From positions 1,798,001-1,862,000 of the forward strand of contig JAWWNJ010000009.1 in the NCBI GenBank assembly GCA_037176885.1: a DNA stretch of 64,000 nucleotides, given 5' to 3'. Source of the DNA: Favolaschia claudopus (lineage: Eukaryota; Basidiomycota; Agaricomycetes; Agaricales; Mycenaceae). Both the position numbers and the translations under genes were made by a program. The notes under the pieces were generated by a model. It was not told the DNA's origin and did not search any database. It saw nothing but the letters and a program-made list of their open reading frames with translations. Positions 1 through 12,682 of the stretch are shown here, piece after piece. The first letter of the stretch is position 1. Each line of letters starts with the position of its first letter.

Positions 1-720
1 GGCGCTTCCGCCCCCTGAAGCACTCGCTGCGCGACGCAAGGTGCTCTCGTATGCAGAATGGCGTGCAGGCGAGCATATAGGCGTCACTGGTGCGTTTGTC
101 ATGTCTGCTCTGAATTTTTGGTAATCATTTGTATATCGCGCAGCCTTCGCCGAGCATGTCAACGGCCCGCGGTGTATCCCTGTTCAGCTGGACACTCCCC
201 GCGCCCGCCTCGCTGGACATCACTCGATCGTCAATAGCGTGGTCGTTCATCCACAGATGTTGCTCGCAGCGACTTCGGGCGTCGAGTCGCGTGTGATGTT
301 ACACGGCGCGGTGGACTCGTTGTGCGGAGGTATGAAGCGGACTCCGGCTAAGGTGCGCGGCCTCGGAGAGCCGTGGGAGCTTGATCTATTCGAGGAGGAC
401 GACGGCGAGGATGAGGAGGATGAAGAAGCGTCCGTGGAAGAGTTCATGGAACGAGCTCTGTCGATCAGGGCGCAGCGACGCACGATACGGATGTTCGACG
501 GGTGCGTTTTTATTCGGGCATATCATCCAGCAAGGCGTGCTCACGCATGGTAACTAGCATCGTAGAGAGCGAAGGTCTCATGGACACCTTTGCCGTACGA
601 CGGTGGTATCCCTCGGGTGGACAAGGTGGCCCCGCGCTGGACGATGATACCGACGATGACTCCGAGCCCGCCCTTGAACCGGAGGATGACGGCGACATTG
701 AGATGGAAGACGGGTTCTGA
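1..720 (+). CDS. DCAF-like WD40 repeat protein, 3' end
   Basis: The C-terminal part of a gene that starts before the window. Visible exons are 2-89, 144-501 and 558-720, with 54- and 56-bp GT-AG introns, and the reading frame is continuous across both. The segment GHHSIVNSVVVHPQ followed by AATSGVES matches the last WD40 blades of DDB1/CUL4-associated factors of the DCAF5/6/8 type, which end with a 'GH-SIVN-V-HP---ATSGVE' pattern. After the propeller come an acidic Asp/Glu tract (about codons for positions 390-435) and a second acidic tail ending at the TGA at 718-720. Family knowledge suggests a substrate receptor of a CUL4 ubiquitin ligase. That role is inferred from a short fragment, so the subfamily is uncertain. 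Confidence 0.6.
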
Positions 721-1593
721 ATCGCTCAATTCCCCAAAACCAGAGCCGTAGTCTACGCATTATTAGTCGCATCGTATGCCGTAGGTGCGTGCAACATTCA
801 TTCTATTCTAGTCGTTCTCGTTATATGTACTGAATGTGACCGTGTAGGTCGCTACTCACCCACCGCCTGCCAGCGGATGTTCCGATCTCGTGGAGCGCAA
901 TACCAGCCGACGGTCCCATGAGCACAACGTGCTGGATTCCGTCTCACGACGTCCGTTCGAAGCAGTGAACCCTGCATATTTCGAGCGCGGTGGGGAATTG
1001 GTCCTGACCCGCTAACGGCAATTGGTGCGCATCCCGAGCTATTTTAGCCAGACACACTGTCGTCGTTTTATTCGAGTAGATTCATACAGGAATAGTTTAC
1101 TGTTACAGCTCTTTGTCTCTCGCACGGATTGCCCGCGAGCTCATTCTCCGCACGATGACCCATGAGCTGGAGCTGCGTTTGCCTGTGTTCTTGTTCCTAG
1201 CCATATATTCCATCACTTCCGAATCCTGTCTGACCGAGACTCCTTCTTCTACGTCCTCCATATCTCCGTTTCCGCGTGCACCGTTCAGCTGTGCCATGCT
1301 TTGCTTAGGCATCCAGTACCTGAAACCTTCAAATTGATGATATTTTTTGTCTTTCACCGACTCGACTGCCCGTCTTAAGACTGCAACTGACAAAATTGCA
1401 GAAATGGCATCCCACGCGATTAACAGTGGGTAGATGCCTCGTTATCGTTGATCGCAAGACTGGCGATTGCTCTCAATATTGTTCTGTTGTTCTTTTTTTG
1501 ACTCGTTGATTCGGGAATATTGTAGGAAGAATTCTTGACGGTTCTGATCAGCTTCTTGAAAATACAAGGGATGGACAGAGTCTGCCGAAACTG
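721..1593. other. Intergenic, WD40 gene 3' flank to GH47 promoter
   Basis: No recognisable gene. A 96-codon open frame on the minus strand (1103-1393) resembles no family I know and has no supporting introns or promoter, so it is not called. Confidence 0.5.
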
Positions 1594-1601
1594 TATAAAA
1601 A
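1594..1601 (+). promoter_or_regulatory. TATA box of the GH47 gene
   Basis: TATAAAAA, 41 bp before the start codon at 1642. It lies on the gene strand at a plausible core-promoter distance. Confidence 0.5.
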
Positions 1602-1641
1602 GGCTGCCAACGAAATACCCCACTGTCCTGTGTTGCGGCAA

Positions 1642-4381
1642 ATGCGATCCACGACTCTCGTTGCTCTCGGCCTTTGCTCCTGTGCGCTTGCGGGTGTTAC
1701 GGTTCAAGAGCCTGGCTTGAAAGTCCCTGCACAGTACCAGAGTAATCGCGCGGCGGCAGAGAAGATTTTCACGACGTCTTATAATGCTTACAAGTGGGTA
1801 CCTCGTGGGTGGCTTGGACTCCTGCTGATTTCATTATTTTCCTAGAGAGTTTGCATTCGGTCACGATGAGCTGCTTCCGATCAGTAAAACCTCTGAGGAT
1901 GACCTTGGTGGTTGGGGAGCCTCGATTGTTGATGCAATGGTGCGAGTTCTGAACTTGTTTGAAAGGTTTCTCAGCTCGAATTTTAACGTCTAGACTACAA
2001 TGGTGCGTTAGCCGAAACAGCAGGATTTCAAAAAAAAGCTCACAGGAATCGAAGCTCGTCATGGGTCTCGATGTACGTATACTTACCCAACTTGTGTTAC
2101 AAGTCGTGTGCCTCATAACCTCGTATCAGGACTTGTTCAACGAGGCACTCAACTTCTCCAGCCACATTGATTTCAGTGTGATACCAGCAGGAGGTACCAT
2201 CAGGTGAGGAATTTGGGCTTTGCTGCTGCGTGTGGTGCTCATCCGGAATACCTTCAGCGTGTTTGAAACAACCATTCGTTTCGTGGGCGGGTTGCTATCG
2301 GCATTCGAGCTCAGTGGGCAACAGCATCCTATCCTCGTCGCGAAAGCCAAGCAGGTGGCCGACAAGATGGCCTTTGCGTGGATTGGGGCTAGTCCTTCTT
2401 CAATGAATACAACGTTTTCAAAGTTCTAACATCAGGTTTGAAAACAGGACAATGTTCTCCCTTATGGACACATCGATTTCTCCGATAACTCGCCAGACAT
2501 TGCGGTGGTGAGTTTGAATATCCTTTCTCTTCGGCCACCTGACTTTCGCTAGACCAACATCGCCGAAGCCGGGACGCTATCTTTGGAATGGTTCAAATTG
2601 AGCAAATTCACAGGAAATGCAACATACGGCGATCTGACTATGAAATCGGTTGAATTTATCGCGAACCTGGCACGTTGTTGAGCTGCGTTCTGATCTAATT
2701 GCTTACTGTACAAGTGTAGCCCGCACCTCTCCCAGGTTGGGTTTCTGACACACTAAAATTTGGGCCCGAATAACGTTTCATAATTTAGGTCTCGCTGCAC
2801 GATTCATCGACCCCGGAACTGGACAGTTCGATGGTGCCTATGTCGTGAGTATGCTTCATTACCAGGATGCGGGTTTCAAATGTGCGCTTCAAGGGATGGG
2901 GCGGAGGAAGTGATTCATATTTCGAGTATCTCCTCAAATATGCTCGTCTTACCAATACGAACAACAACATCTTCATTGATACTTGGAAGGCAAGTTCATG
3001 ATTTGGTTGAGCTCAAACTGTGTTAACTTGAGGTAACATAACATCACAGACTGCTATTGATTCCTCGATCCACACACTGTTAAAGGTAATGTTGGACTCT
3101 CAGTTTTCATTTTCTCACTCTATCTCATTTTCAGACTTCTACTGTGGGGAATCACGCATACCTCGCGGATCAAGACGACCAGGGTCTCATCCGCCATGTT
3201 GGATCGTGCGTGTTTCCCTCGATACCACCAAGGCTTCGGTTGATCAAGCGCTCTTAGACACTTGGCTTGTTTCTATGCCGGAAATTGGCTTCTCGGTAAT
3301 ATTACTTGACCATCTGTATACCCTGGCTACCCCTCATCATTCCTTCAGGTGGAAAGCTCCTCAATAATCAAACGATAATCAACATTGCACTTCAATTGAA
3401 TGACGGATGTTGGGTGAGTAGAACTGACTTTGTTCTATTCTACGGCTGAAGAGCCACTCAGAATACTTATGCGGGTACCACGTGAGTCAACTTCTTTGCG
3501 CTTTTTTTGATCATGTCGCCGAGATATGCCAGTACCGGCATCGGTCCAGAGGGCTTTGCATTCATCAGCTCTGACGGGAACTTCACTGGAGACACTATTA
3601 CTGCCGACGAGATAGCTTTCTACAACACCCACGGCTTCTACATCACGTCCTCAGATTACATTCAACGCCCGGAAGGCAAGCATCTCGGCCGCCGTCAACA
3701 CACATGTTCGATTGACGCTCGTTTTCATAGTGTTGGAATCGAATTTCTACGCATGGCGCGGTTCGTATCTGTCATGTTAAACTGTTTCTCTGAGCTGAAG
3801 TTCATTAAGTCACGGGTGATACAAAATATCTCGACAGGTATTAGTCCCCGATTTTCATTGCGCGGTGCCATTCATTTTAATCTTAAAACAGGGCAGCTTC
3901 AGCCATTGCATCGTTCAATAAATTCCTTCCGCCTCCAGACCACGTCGGATTCGCCTCTCTCAATGATGTCAACAATGCGACGGCAGGGTTTATTGATGTA
4001 ATGGAAAGCTTTTGGTATGAGAATTTCGAACGCAAAGACATCACTTACTCACAGTTCGAGAATAGGTTTGCTGAGGTGTTGAAGTATCTGTAAGCACATC
4101 TAAATCAAAAATACTTCTGTGTATTGAGGTCCTCTCAGCTACCTCACGTTCGATGACCCCTCACATATCAGCCTGGATAACTGTGCGTCGACTTTTCATC
4201 TTGTGCTTCACCTCGCGGTGGTTCATGCTCCCTTGGTGCAGATGTTTTCAACACCGAGTGTCATCCATTCAAAGCCCCACCCGCGCTCAACTCGTACGCT
4301 GGCTCGGGCAAGCTGATACCGCAGAAGCCTTTCAACGCGCACAAAACCGGGTCCCCACTGCCAGCCATCAGTCCTCGTTAG
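1642..4381 (+). CDS. GH47 class I alpha-1,2-mannosidase
   Basis: Removes alpha-1,2-linked mannose from N-glycans in the secretory pathway or outside the cell. The N terminus is a signal peptide ([19 protein letters not shown]), as in secreted fungal enzymes. GH47 landmarks appear in order: [100 protein letters not shown] and the terminal [10 protein letters not shown] modelled 23 exons: 1642-1793, 1846-1939, 1994-2002, 2055-2072, 2130-2203, 2258-2387, 2448-2507, 2553-2669, 2720-2735, 2789-2844, 2894-2989, 3050-3085, 3135-3205, 3258-3295, 3349-3413, 3462-3481, 3533-3675, 3731-3760, 3810-3837, 3892-4014, 4066-4089, 4139-4182 and 4242-4381. This gives 527 residues in frame, normal for the family. 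It includes 9-nt and 18-nt exons, and four donors (2388, 2670, 2990, 3676) that must be GC rather than GT. Confidence 0.93.
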
Positions 4382-5156
4382 CCAGAAGCGTGTTTTGTCC
4401 TACTAGTAGTTATCAAAATGGAGGTCATGTCGAGTCTTACAATATGACACGACTTTCATTTCAAACAGAACTGGTTGATATAAATTTGCTCCATGTGCAT
4501 GTACTACCTACTCATCTCCGAGTTTGTGAATATGCGAACAAAGCGCCTGCAGTGTTTATACGATGCGCGCATGGAAGTAAGTAGTCCCTTGTCGAAATGA
4601 CGTCACCGGTCCAAGCGCCCTATGCAAATCACAGCTGTCAGGCAGAAAGTCATGAGACCTTATCTCGCCCCCTTATCGTTATCTATCTCGCCTAACCTTT
4701 TTATTTCTCCGCACTACCCCTTTTTCCCACTCCAATTCGGGGTAATACAATTTCTTATCGCTTTTTTCAGGGGGGATGACGGGAACGGGGTCTATGTATT
4801 TTGCTTAATCTGAGCACGGAGGGAGGGAGGGGAGGGTTACGATGATTAGCGTCGGAACGGAAGGAATATTCGAGAGCAAGGGATATTGACATTCTATAAT
4901 CGAAAAGAATTGAGTGACTGATTGAGTAGAGTATGCTAGTCATGACAGTAAGCAAAGAAGGGAAAACTATGTGCGTCTAGGTGTATGTGCGGCATAATTT
5001 CATACATGGCATGAGAGAGAGAGAGAGGAGAGGAGAGAAGAGAAGAGAAGAAAGACTCTATGGTATAAGTAAAGTAAAGCTAGAAAAATACATACACACG
5101 TCCGTCCCGCCGTCCGCCAGCGAACACCCATTCATCTGTGACGATGCACCATATGA
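4382..5156. other. Intergenic between convergent GH47 and cre1
   Basis: 3' flanks of two convergent genes. It holds a purine-rich GA/GAA microsatellite at about 5011-5056. I see no gene. Confidence 0.6.
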
Positions 5157-7032
<1,876 letters not shown>

Positions 7033-8484
7033 GGTAGGTTCAAGTTGTGGTGGTCGGGAAGAAAGAAGGAGAGGTGGCAGGCAAGACCCGAAACGTCCCG
7101 CACTGCCATGCCATCTCTTCCCCGCACGCCAACCCCCATCATTATCCGCGATAATCGTCATGCTCGGCCCGTCCTCCCGATCGCATGTGAATCTGATTTC
7201 TGATGATTCCATTCCCCCCCGCAATTCCTCGACCATCCTCCACTTATCCAGACCAGGCTAGTACAAATCCAGCAGCCTTACAGCACCCAATCCAGCAGAA
7301 TCCAGCCATACCCAGCTCAGGGCCCCATATATTCTTACCCCAAAATCACCGGTACTAGCCCCCACAGCGACCATTTAATTTTTGCTCCGATTCCTCCACA
7401 ACCCCGCAACGACAACGGAGAACAAACGTTGGCTCCGGCACGAAAAAAATAGGTACCCGATTTTCTTGATGCCATGTGTTTCTTGTCCACTCAACTTTTT
7501 TTGTTGCGTCAGGGCTCGATCGCGAGATAAAGAGATAAATGGTTCGGAAATTATCGGAACATAGCCGATCTGACCCCTTTGAGCTGCAAAATCCATGTGA
7601 AAAAGAGATCGCCCATACGTGTCCATACGCGATAACACATTCGTTTTCGTTTCGGGTAATACCGTCGGTGATTGTCTTGTTCTAAGCCCTCGGACTCAAC
7701 TCGGCGGTAATGTTTTTTGTTTCGACGGACGTTGAGACAGAAAGGTCGGAATCTCAGACATTGGAACAGAATGAAAGGAGGACTAATAACAATGGATACA
7801 GACAAACGGTGTCAGCAAAAAAACAAGCGGAGTATACGTAGAAATTGCGACATTTGAGATTGATCTGAGATAATTTTTCGCAAAGAAACAGAGATCGGCG
7901 ATTTGAGGACGGCGTTGCGATTGTTCCTTCCCTGGGCATTGACAGACATTCCCGGCGGAGATGAATCCTTCCCATTGTTTCAGGGCACAAAGAGTGAGAC
8001 CAGACTCAATGACAGTATAAGTCCGAGCAGGCCTCGAGCGAGCGAATGTTATGAGACATTCCGGTCACCATGGACATACATACTCGGCGAACTGGTAACA
8101 CAGATACCTCGAAAAATATATATCCGTCTGTAAGCGTGTTCCTTTGCCGTAAAAGGTTCAGTGTTGAACCACGAAAATTGAACCGTGGGAACGTATTGAT
8201 GGGAACTCGCACTGGTGTCTTTTCTCAGCCTTTTCCGATCTTCTCTCGTGCGCTGCCCGAGGCACTGCGTGTACTAGAGCTTGGGATGCAAAACGAATCG
8301 GGATACAGCATCAATAGAATCGATTTCGAACAAAATACTTGTTGATTGAACAAACACCAACCACTGGCAGGTCCCCTACGGCTTCTTCACCAGTACTTTC
8401 TCCATTTCGAGTTCAGGTACATGTAGCAACATCCACAATCCGAGACCTACCAAGGGAATTCCCCGCATGATGCCAGATGAATAA
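7033..8484. other. Upstream region of cre1
   Basis: About 1.45 kb with no supportable ORF, probably the cre1 promoter and 5' leader plus the 3' flank of the short-chain dehydrogenase gene. It contains CCCCAC at 7360-7365, which on the other strand reads GTGGGG and fits the CreA consensus SYGGRG. Confidence 0.5.
7360..7365 (-). promoter_or_regulatory. Possible Cre1 site upstream of cre1
   Basis: The complement reads GTGGGG, matching SYGGRG, about 330 bp upstream of the cre1 start codon. Autoregulation of creA is known in ascomycetes. Here the site is only a six-base match and could be chance. Confidence 0.25.
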
Positions 8485-9433
8485 CTACCAAGCATTCTCT
8501 CCATCTTTGTTGAAGAAGACACCAGTCTTCCCATCCTTCTCCAACGCCGCTTTCACAATAACTTTACACCCATCCGCAGGCGACATAGTCCCGGCATAGT
8601 TGTTCAAATTCGTCGCGTTATACCCTAGTAAAAGATCAAATCATATCTTATCAATAAGATCTCAAGAGTCTCGACTCGAAGTTGAACACCACATACGTAC
8701 CAGGGCATATAGAAACGACCCTTATCCCACTCCCTTTCTCCTCCTCCTGCATCGCCCACTGCACAGTGAGCATATTAAGCGCAGCCTTCGAAGACGCGTA
8801 GGCAGGAAACAGTGGGCGTGGCAAGGGACGCTTGGGATACGAAGCCATCGAGCCGAGACCGCTGGAGATGTTGAGGATGGCTCCCCCGTTAACGTTGTTG
8901 AGCAGGGGACGGAAAGCCTCTGTCATGGCGACGGTGCCGAAAACGTTTGTTGCGTAGGTGTCTTCGAAGGAGTGGACGAATATCGCGGCACTGTAAGAAA
9001 ATAAGTAATAGAATGAACTTCGACTTACTTACTTGTTGATCAAAACATCCAACCCCAAAATTCCTCTCTCTTTCAAAGTCTCCGAGACGAGCGTATGCGC
9101 CGCCGCGATAGACGCTTTATCGGTGATGTCCAGCTGCACAGGAATAACCGCCGACGAGGCGTGTACGTCCGAAGCGAATTTAGACAACGCTTCTTGGGCG
9201 GCGGCTAGCTTTCTGGATCCTAGACTCAGCATATCAGACTCGGGAACTGTTTCCACTGCTGATAGATCTCACCCATGAAGACGACGATGTCGGGGGTAGA
9301 TGCGAGTTGATGGACGGTATGCATGCCCAAGCCTGAAAATGAACCCGACGGTACGTAAGAAAATGGTACAGCGAGAAAATAAAGGTTTAAATGTACCTTG
9401 GTTCGCGCCAGTAACAAAAATCGTGCGAGGCAT
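8485..9433 (-). CDS. Short-chain dehydrogenase/reductase (SDR)
   Basis: NAD(P)-dependent oxidoreductase of the classical SDR fold. Exons are 9433-9397, 9332-9273, 9219-9033, 8990-8701 and 8624-8485. All junctions are in frame and give 237 residues. The start MPRTIFVTGANQGLG carries the TGxxxGxG nucleotide-binding motif. LDVLINNAA is the NNAG-type motif, ILNISSGLGS provides the catalytic Ser, and AYASSKAAL gives the YxxxK pair. The tail GVFFNKDGENAW resembles fungal carbonyl-reductase-like SDRs. The substrate cannot be read from sequence. The gene lies alone between the cre1 promoter and an F-box gene. Confidence 0.88.
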
Positions 9434-10088
9434 CTCTTGTACTTGAAGCGTGGTTATTCAATTGGAGGCAGGCGGGTGACGGATGACTCCGAGTCGTACT
9501 GGGAATTGCAGCTGGAACCCTTATAAGTATGGCGATGCCATTCTATTATCAGCATCCATACCTGCCGTATGTTACGCGTCTCAGCCGCCTCGGTTCGCCT
9601 TCCGAGTTGAGTTGTATAGACCAAGTCATCCCACCTTACTTAACTTACTTGGATTCGAAACCGTGAGAAAAAACATGAACGAAAAAGGAAGAAAGGAGCG
9701 AAATCAACCCTCCTCATACTTACTTGCGTTCAATATTTTTGTGGGAAAACAAGGAAAAAGGTAGCGAGCTCTGGCGATCTATGATAGTTTGAATTATTGA
9801 AGCGGTACAGTGGGAAATGTAACGATTACATCGGATTTGTGCAACGGATAATCGAGTGTCTTGCGAGTGTCACTGACTCACTGTCCGTGGAACTGCACAA
9901 AAGATTGATCTGTAAATTCCTACCGCGCAAGAATAGAACAGATCTGGTGAGGTAAACGAAACAAGCATTGGAGGCGCCGTGGCAGGCCACTTGAAATGCG
10001 CGTGGAATATTTCGATCCTGGTTGGAGTTGGATTTGAATCATATTGCAGAGTTTTCAAGAGTGCGCTGCTGCCGAAGAGGTGGACTGT
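9434..10088. other. Intergenic, SDR promoter and F-box 3' flank
   Basis: Nothing recognisable beyond A/T-rich stretches. No ORF with codon or motif support. Confidence 0.5.
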
Positions 10089-11715
10089 CTACGTGTAGTA
10101 CATAGGTTCCCATAGATATGGCTGTACACCATGGAAAGGATCGAATTCCCATTGTTTTTGCCAGTGTGGGTAAAAATCAACTCGGAGCCCATCCGCAATG
10201 AAAGCCTGGAGTTCGGGCATGACGTCGACCTTCTTGTCTCTCGCAAACCGAACCTTCAACCGTTCAAGAGGCGTAGTCGTGGCCATTCGCCCTTGGACCA
10301 GTTTCAACACATCTTCGCCTGACAACGCAGCCATGTCGATCTCCAAATCCGTCATCAGCGGGCATAAATTATGTGGGGCTTGGAAGAGTTTGATGTACGA
10401 GTTGTCCACTCCCACAGTATGGAAGTCATCACCAAATATGTGAAGATGCGAGATGGAAGGGAAACATCGCAACAGCTCTTCGAATGCATTGCCCGTGAAG
10501 GAGTTGGTTTCCAGAACTAGCAGAAGCCGAGGGTCTTTGGCATTGACAGCTGTGGCACCGATCTGGAGATAACGCAGATTCGGAGCTACCAGATGCGAAA
10601 TCCACTCTTCGAATACGATCCTAGTGAGGGTGAGAGTACGAATGTGGGGCAGTACGATCGGGGTGGACGATGAAAAACTTCGGGCTCCGCCGTATGCGGG
10701 ATCGTGAAATATTTGGAGGTGGCAGAAGACTAGGTTGGACGCCTTGCGCAGCACATCAAGTGCGTCGTCGAGAGCTAAACCTCCTTCGAGCCCTACCCCT
10801 GGTGTAAAGCACTCTTCGCACTCCAGCCGGAGTCGAGTGAGCTGCTTCCAGTTAATTGGTAGTGAGAGCGGAGCAACACCCTGGGCATAGAGCGATATCT
10901 GTTCCAGAGTGGACGCCTGCAATGGATTTTCCGCTTCTCCGTCCAGAATTCGACCATCATGACAGGTAAGCACGATACTGCGCAAAAGCGGCAAATTCTG
11001 GGGACGGAGCTGCAAAAAAGGCAGCATCGATTGGGAATCACCAATCACTCCCAAGTGGCGTTAAGCGGCCAGAGACCGAGAGTAATTGCGAAACAAGGCT
11101 TCGGTCCGTGGAGATCTCTTCTGCGTTGTGGTCCGCGAGGAGGGCAAGAGCAACAGAGAGCGAACACGCGGCGGAGCGTTTTAGCCATGCTTCGACGACA
11201 GTTTGTAGCTTTGCAAGAATCGCGGGGGGACAACCGGACTGCCATGGAATGTTAATCGAGCTCCAAAGGGTTGGAGTAGAATATGCGACAGCTCTCCAAT
11301 GCCTGCAGATGCGACCTAGCAATAAAGGCGCTTCGGACTCGTCGATGAGGGCTTCGTGTTTCGAAGGGAGGCAAGTGAGGAAAATTTCCGTAAGAATGTC
11401 GATGGGAAGGAGTCGCATCGGAGAAATGAGAGCTCTGTGGGCGTCGATTGGCTTTTTCAGTGCTTCGCGCTTTTCCTTTAGCTGGGTGAGAGTGATGTCG
11501 ATAGCCTCGATCTCAGCGTCTAAGCTAGCTAGATCATCTTCAGGACCCGCGAGAAGGGAGCGAATCTCGAGAACCTCAGCATCCGAAGGGACATAGTTGG
11601 TGTTCAGTCGAGCTGCGAAAGGAGATTCGTGAAGGGACATGGGTGGAGAAGACAACGTTGAAGAGTCACACATCGTCACGGTCCCGAACTGGAGAAAGCA
11701 CATTTTGACACACAC
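10089..11715 (-). CDS. Agaric-type F-box protein with a frame break
   Basis: Probable substrate adaptor of an SCF ubiquitin ligase; this family is greatly expanded in mushrooms. The N-terminal frame (11715-11038) carries a coiled-coil lead (EIEAIDITLTQLKEKREALK) and the F-box LLPIDILTEIFLTCLP, followed by the typical ICRHWRAVAYSTPTLWSSI. The C-terminal frame (11054-10089) is a leucine-rich-repeat-like region (LRPQNLPLLRSIVL onward) ending at the TAG at 10089-10091. The two frames meet near 11040-11070, where SVSGR and RHLGVIGDSQS should be contiguous but are offset by one base. No GT-AG intron of credible size fits. It is either a young pseudogene or a one-base assembly error. The start may be an internal ATG nearer MSLHESPFAARLN, since family members commonly begin shortly before that segment. 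Confidence 0.75.
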
Positions 11716-11769
11716 AATTTTTTTTACAGGTGGTACAGTATTCGAGAGTTTGCACGGAATCGCATTCAG

Positions 11770-11846
11770 CTACCGGTGGTAGTTGTCCAAGGGAGCCTCA
11801 TGTTCAATGACCTTCCAAATCTCATCAATCTTGGCTTTGGCCGCCT
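11770..11846 (-). pseudogene. Detached C-terminal end of AKR gene A
   Basis: On the minus strand this encodes EAAKAKIDEIWKVIEHEAPLDNYHR and a TAG at 11770-11772, nearly identical to the last 25 residues of the two intact AKR paralogs in this window. It is separated from the rest of the gene by the mobile element at 11855-12682. Confidence 0.88.
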
Positions 11847-11854
11847 CACCCACC
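11847..11854. repeat. Left target-site duplication CACCCACC
   Basis: Eight-base direct copy of 12683-12690 flanking the element. Removing the element and one copy restores the AKR reading frame seen in the paralogs. Confidence 0.85.
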
Positions 11855-12682
11855 GGGAATTGAAGCCCACCCAAGGACCTTCCTTTTTGGGAAGGTCCCG
11901 CTTGATCGCTTGATCTCCCGTCCCTTGCACGTCCTGCTGCCTATTAGGGCTTGCTTATGCCTTCCTGACTGCCCTCCGACGCGTCTGGGAGCATGCCATG
12001 AGCTCTATGTGCACAAAACCTCGCGAATTCCGGTTTCCTGGTGTCCGGACAGCCCTGTCTTCGTGTTATGACTACAAATTTAGCCTATCTTGCATCGGTT
12101 CCTTGGTGTACCGGTTATATACTCCTCTTGCGACGAGACGTCCCTTCTGAACGTCTCAAGTTCGGTTCCTTCTCTTTGCGGTGGGTTATGCTCTTGTTTT
12201 CCTTTTTTTCCCTTGTATTTTTGGCATACGGCGTAGATATGTACATAGTGGTGCGCCAACTGATACTAAGCTCAACAATGGGATTCAAGCTCAATTTACT
12301 GTTTTGGGGGCCACGAATATCCCCCAACTTAGGCGCCATATTGACTTTCTTTACTCTCCTACTCTCCCCTGTGAAAAGTGTCTCTTTGAAATTACAATTT
12401 CTCAGAGCCACTCTCGGCACCTGATCTCATACAATTTCGAGCCCTTTGAGCGATGGCCAACGCGTCTGAACGCGTCTTTACCCTTGTCTTTTATTCTCGC
12501 GCGTCGACGCGACTTGCTCTGATGCTCATGGCGTCGCGTCTGTGGATCAAGTGCGGATCAAGTCATCAAGACCTAGAGCCTCGGAGATGGTCGGGTTATG
12601 CTCGCCGCCCGCGCCGACCCGAATAAAGAACCCATCAACTTCCTTCCCCTTATGGAAGGTCCTTGGGTGTGCTTACTCTCCC
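11855..12682. mobile_element. Non-autonomous hAT-like DNA transposon, 828 bp
   Basis: The ends begin GGGA and are imperfect termin inverted repeats of about 35-40 bp (11855-11893 and 12644-12682) sharing a 16-base perfect core, CACCCAAGGACCTTCC. An 8-bp target duplication (CACCCACC) abuts both ends, as in hAT elements. The interior has several copies of a subterminal ACGCGTC/GCGTCG-type motif (about 11979, 12460, 12470, 12500, 12531) and no transposase ORF. It therefore looks like a MITE-sized element mobilised in trans. It interrupts AKR gene A near the 3' end. The superfamily assignment rests on duplication length and structure only. Confidence 0.82.

Noticed and set aside
1103..1393. 96-codon minus-strand ORF between the WD40 and GH47 genes
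   Set aside because: No motif, promoter or intron support, and composition is not convincing.
12041..12424. 127-codon ORF inside the hAT-like element, as a possible transposase fragment
   Set aside because: No hAT dimerisation motif or zinc-finger residues visible; most likely a chance open frame in a MITE.
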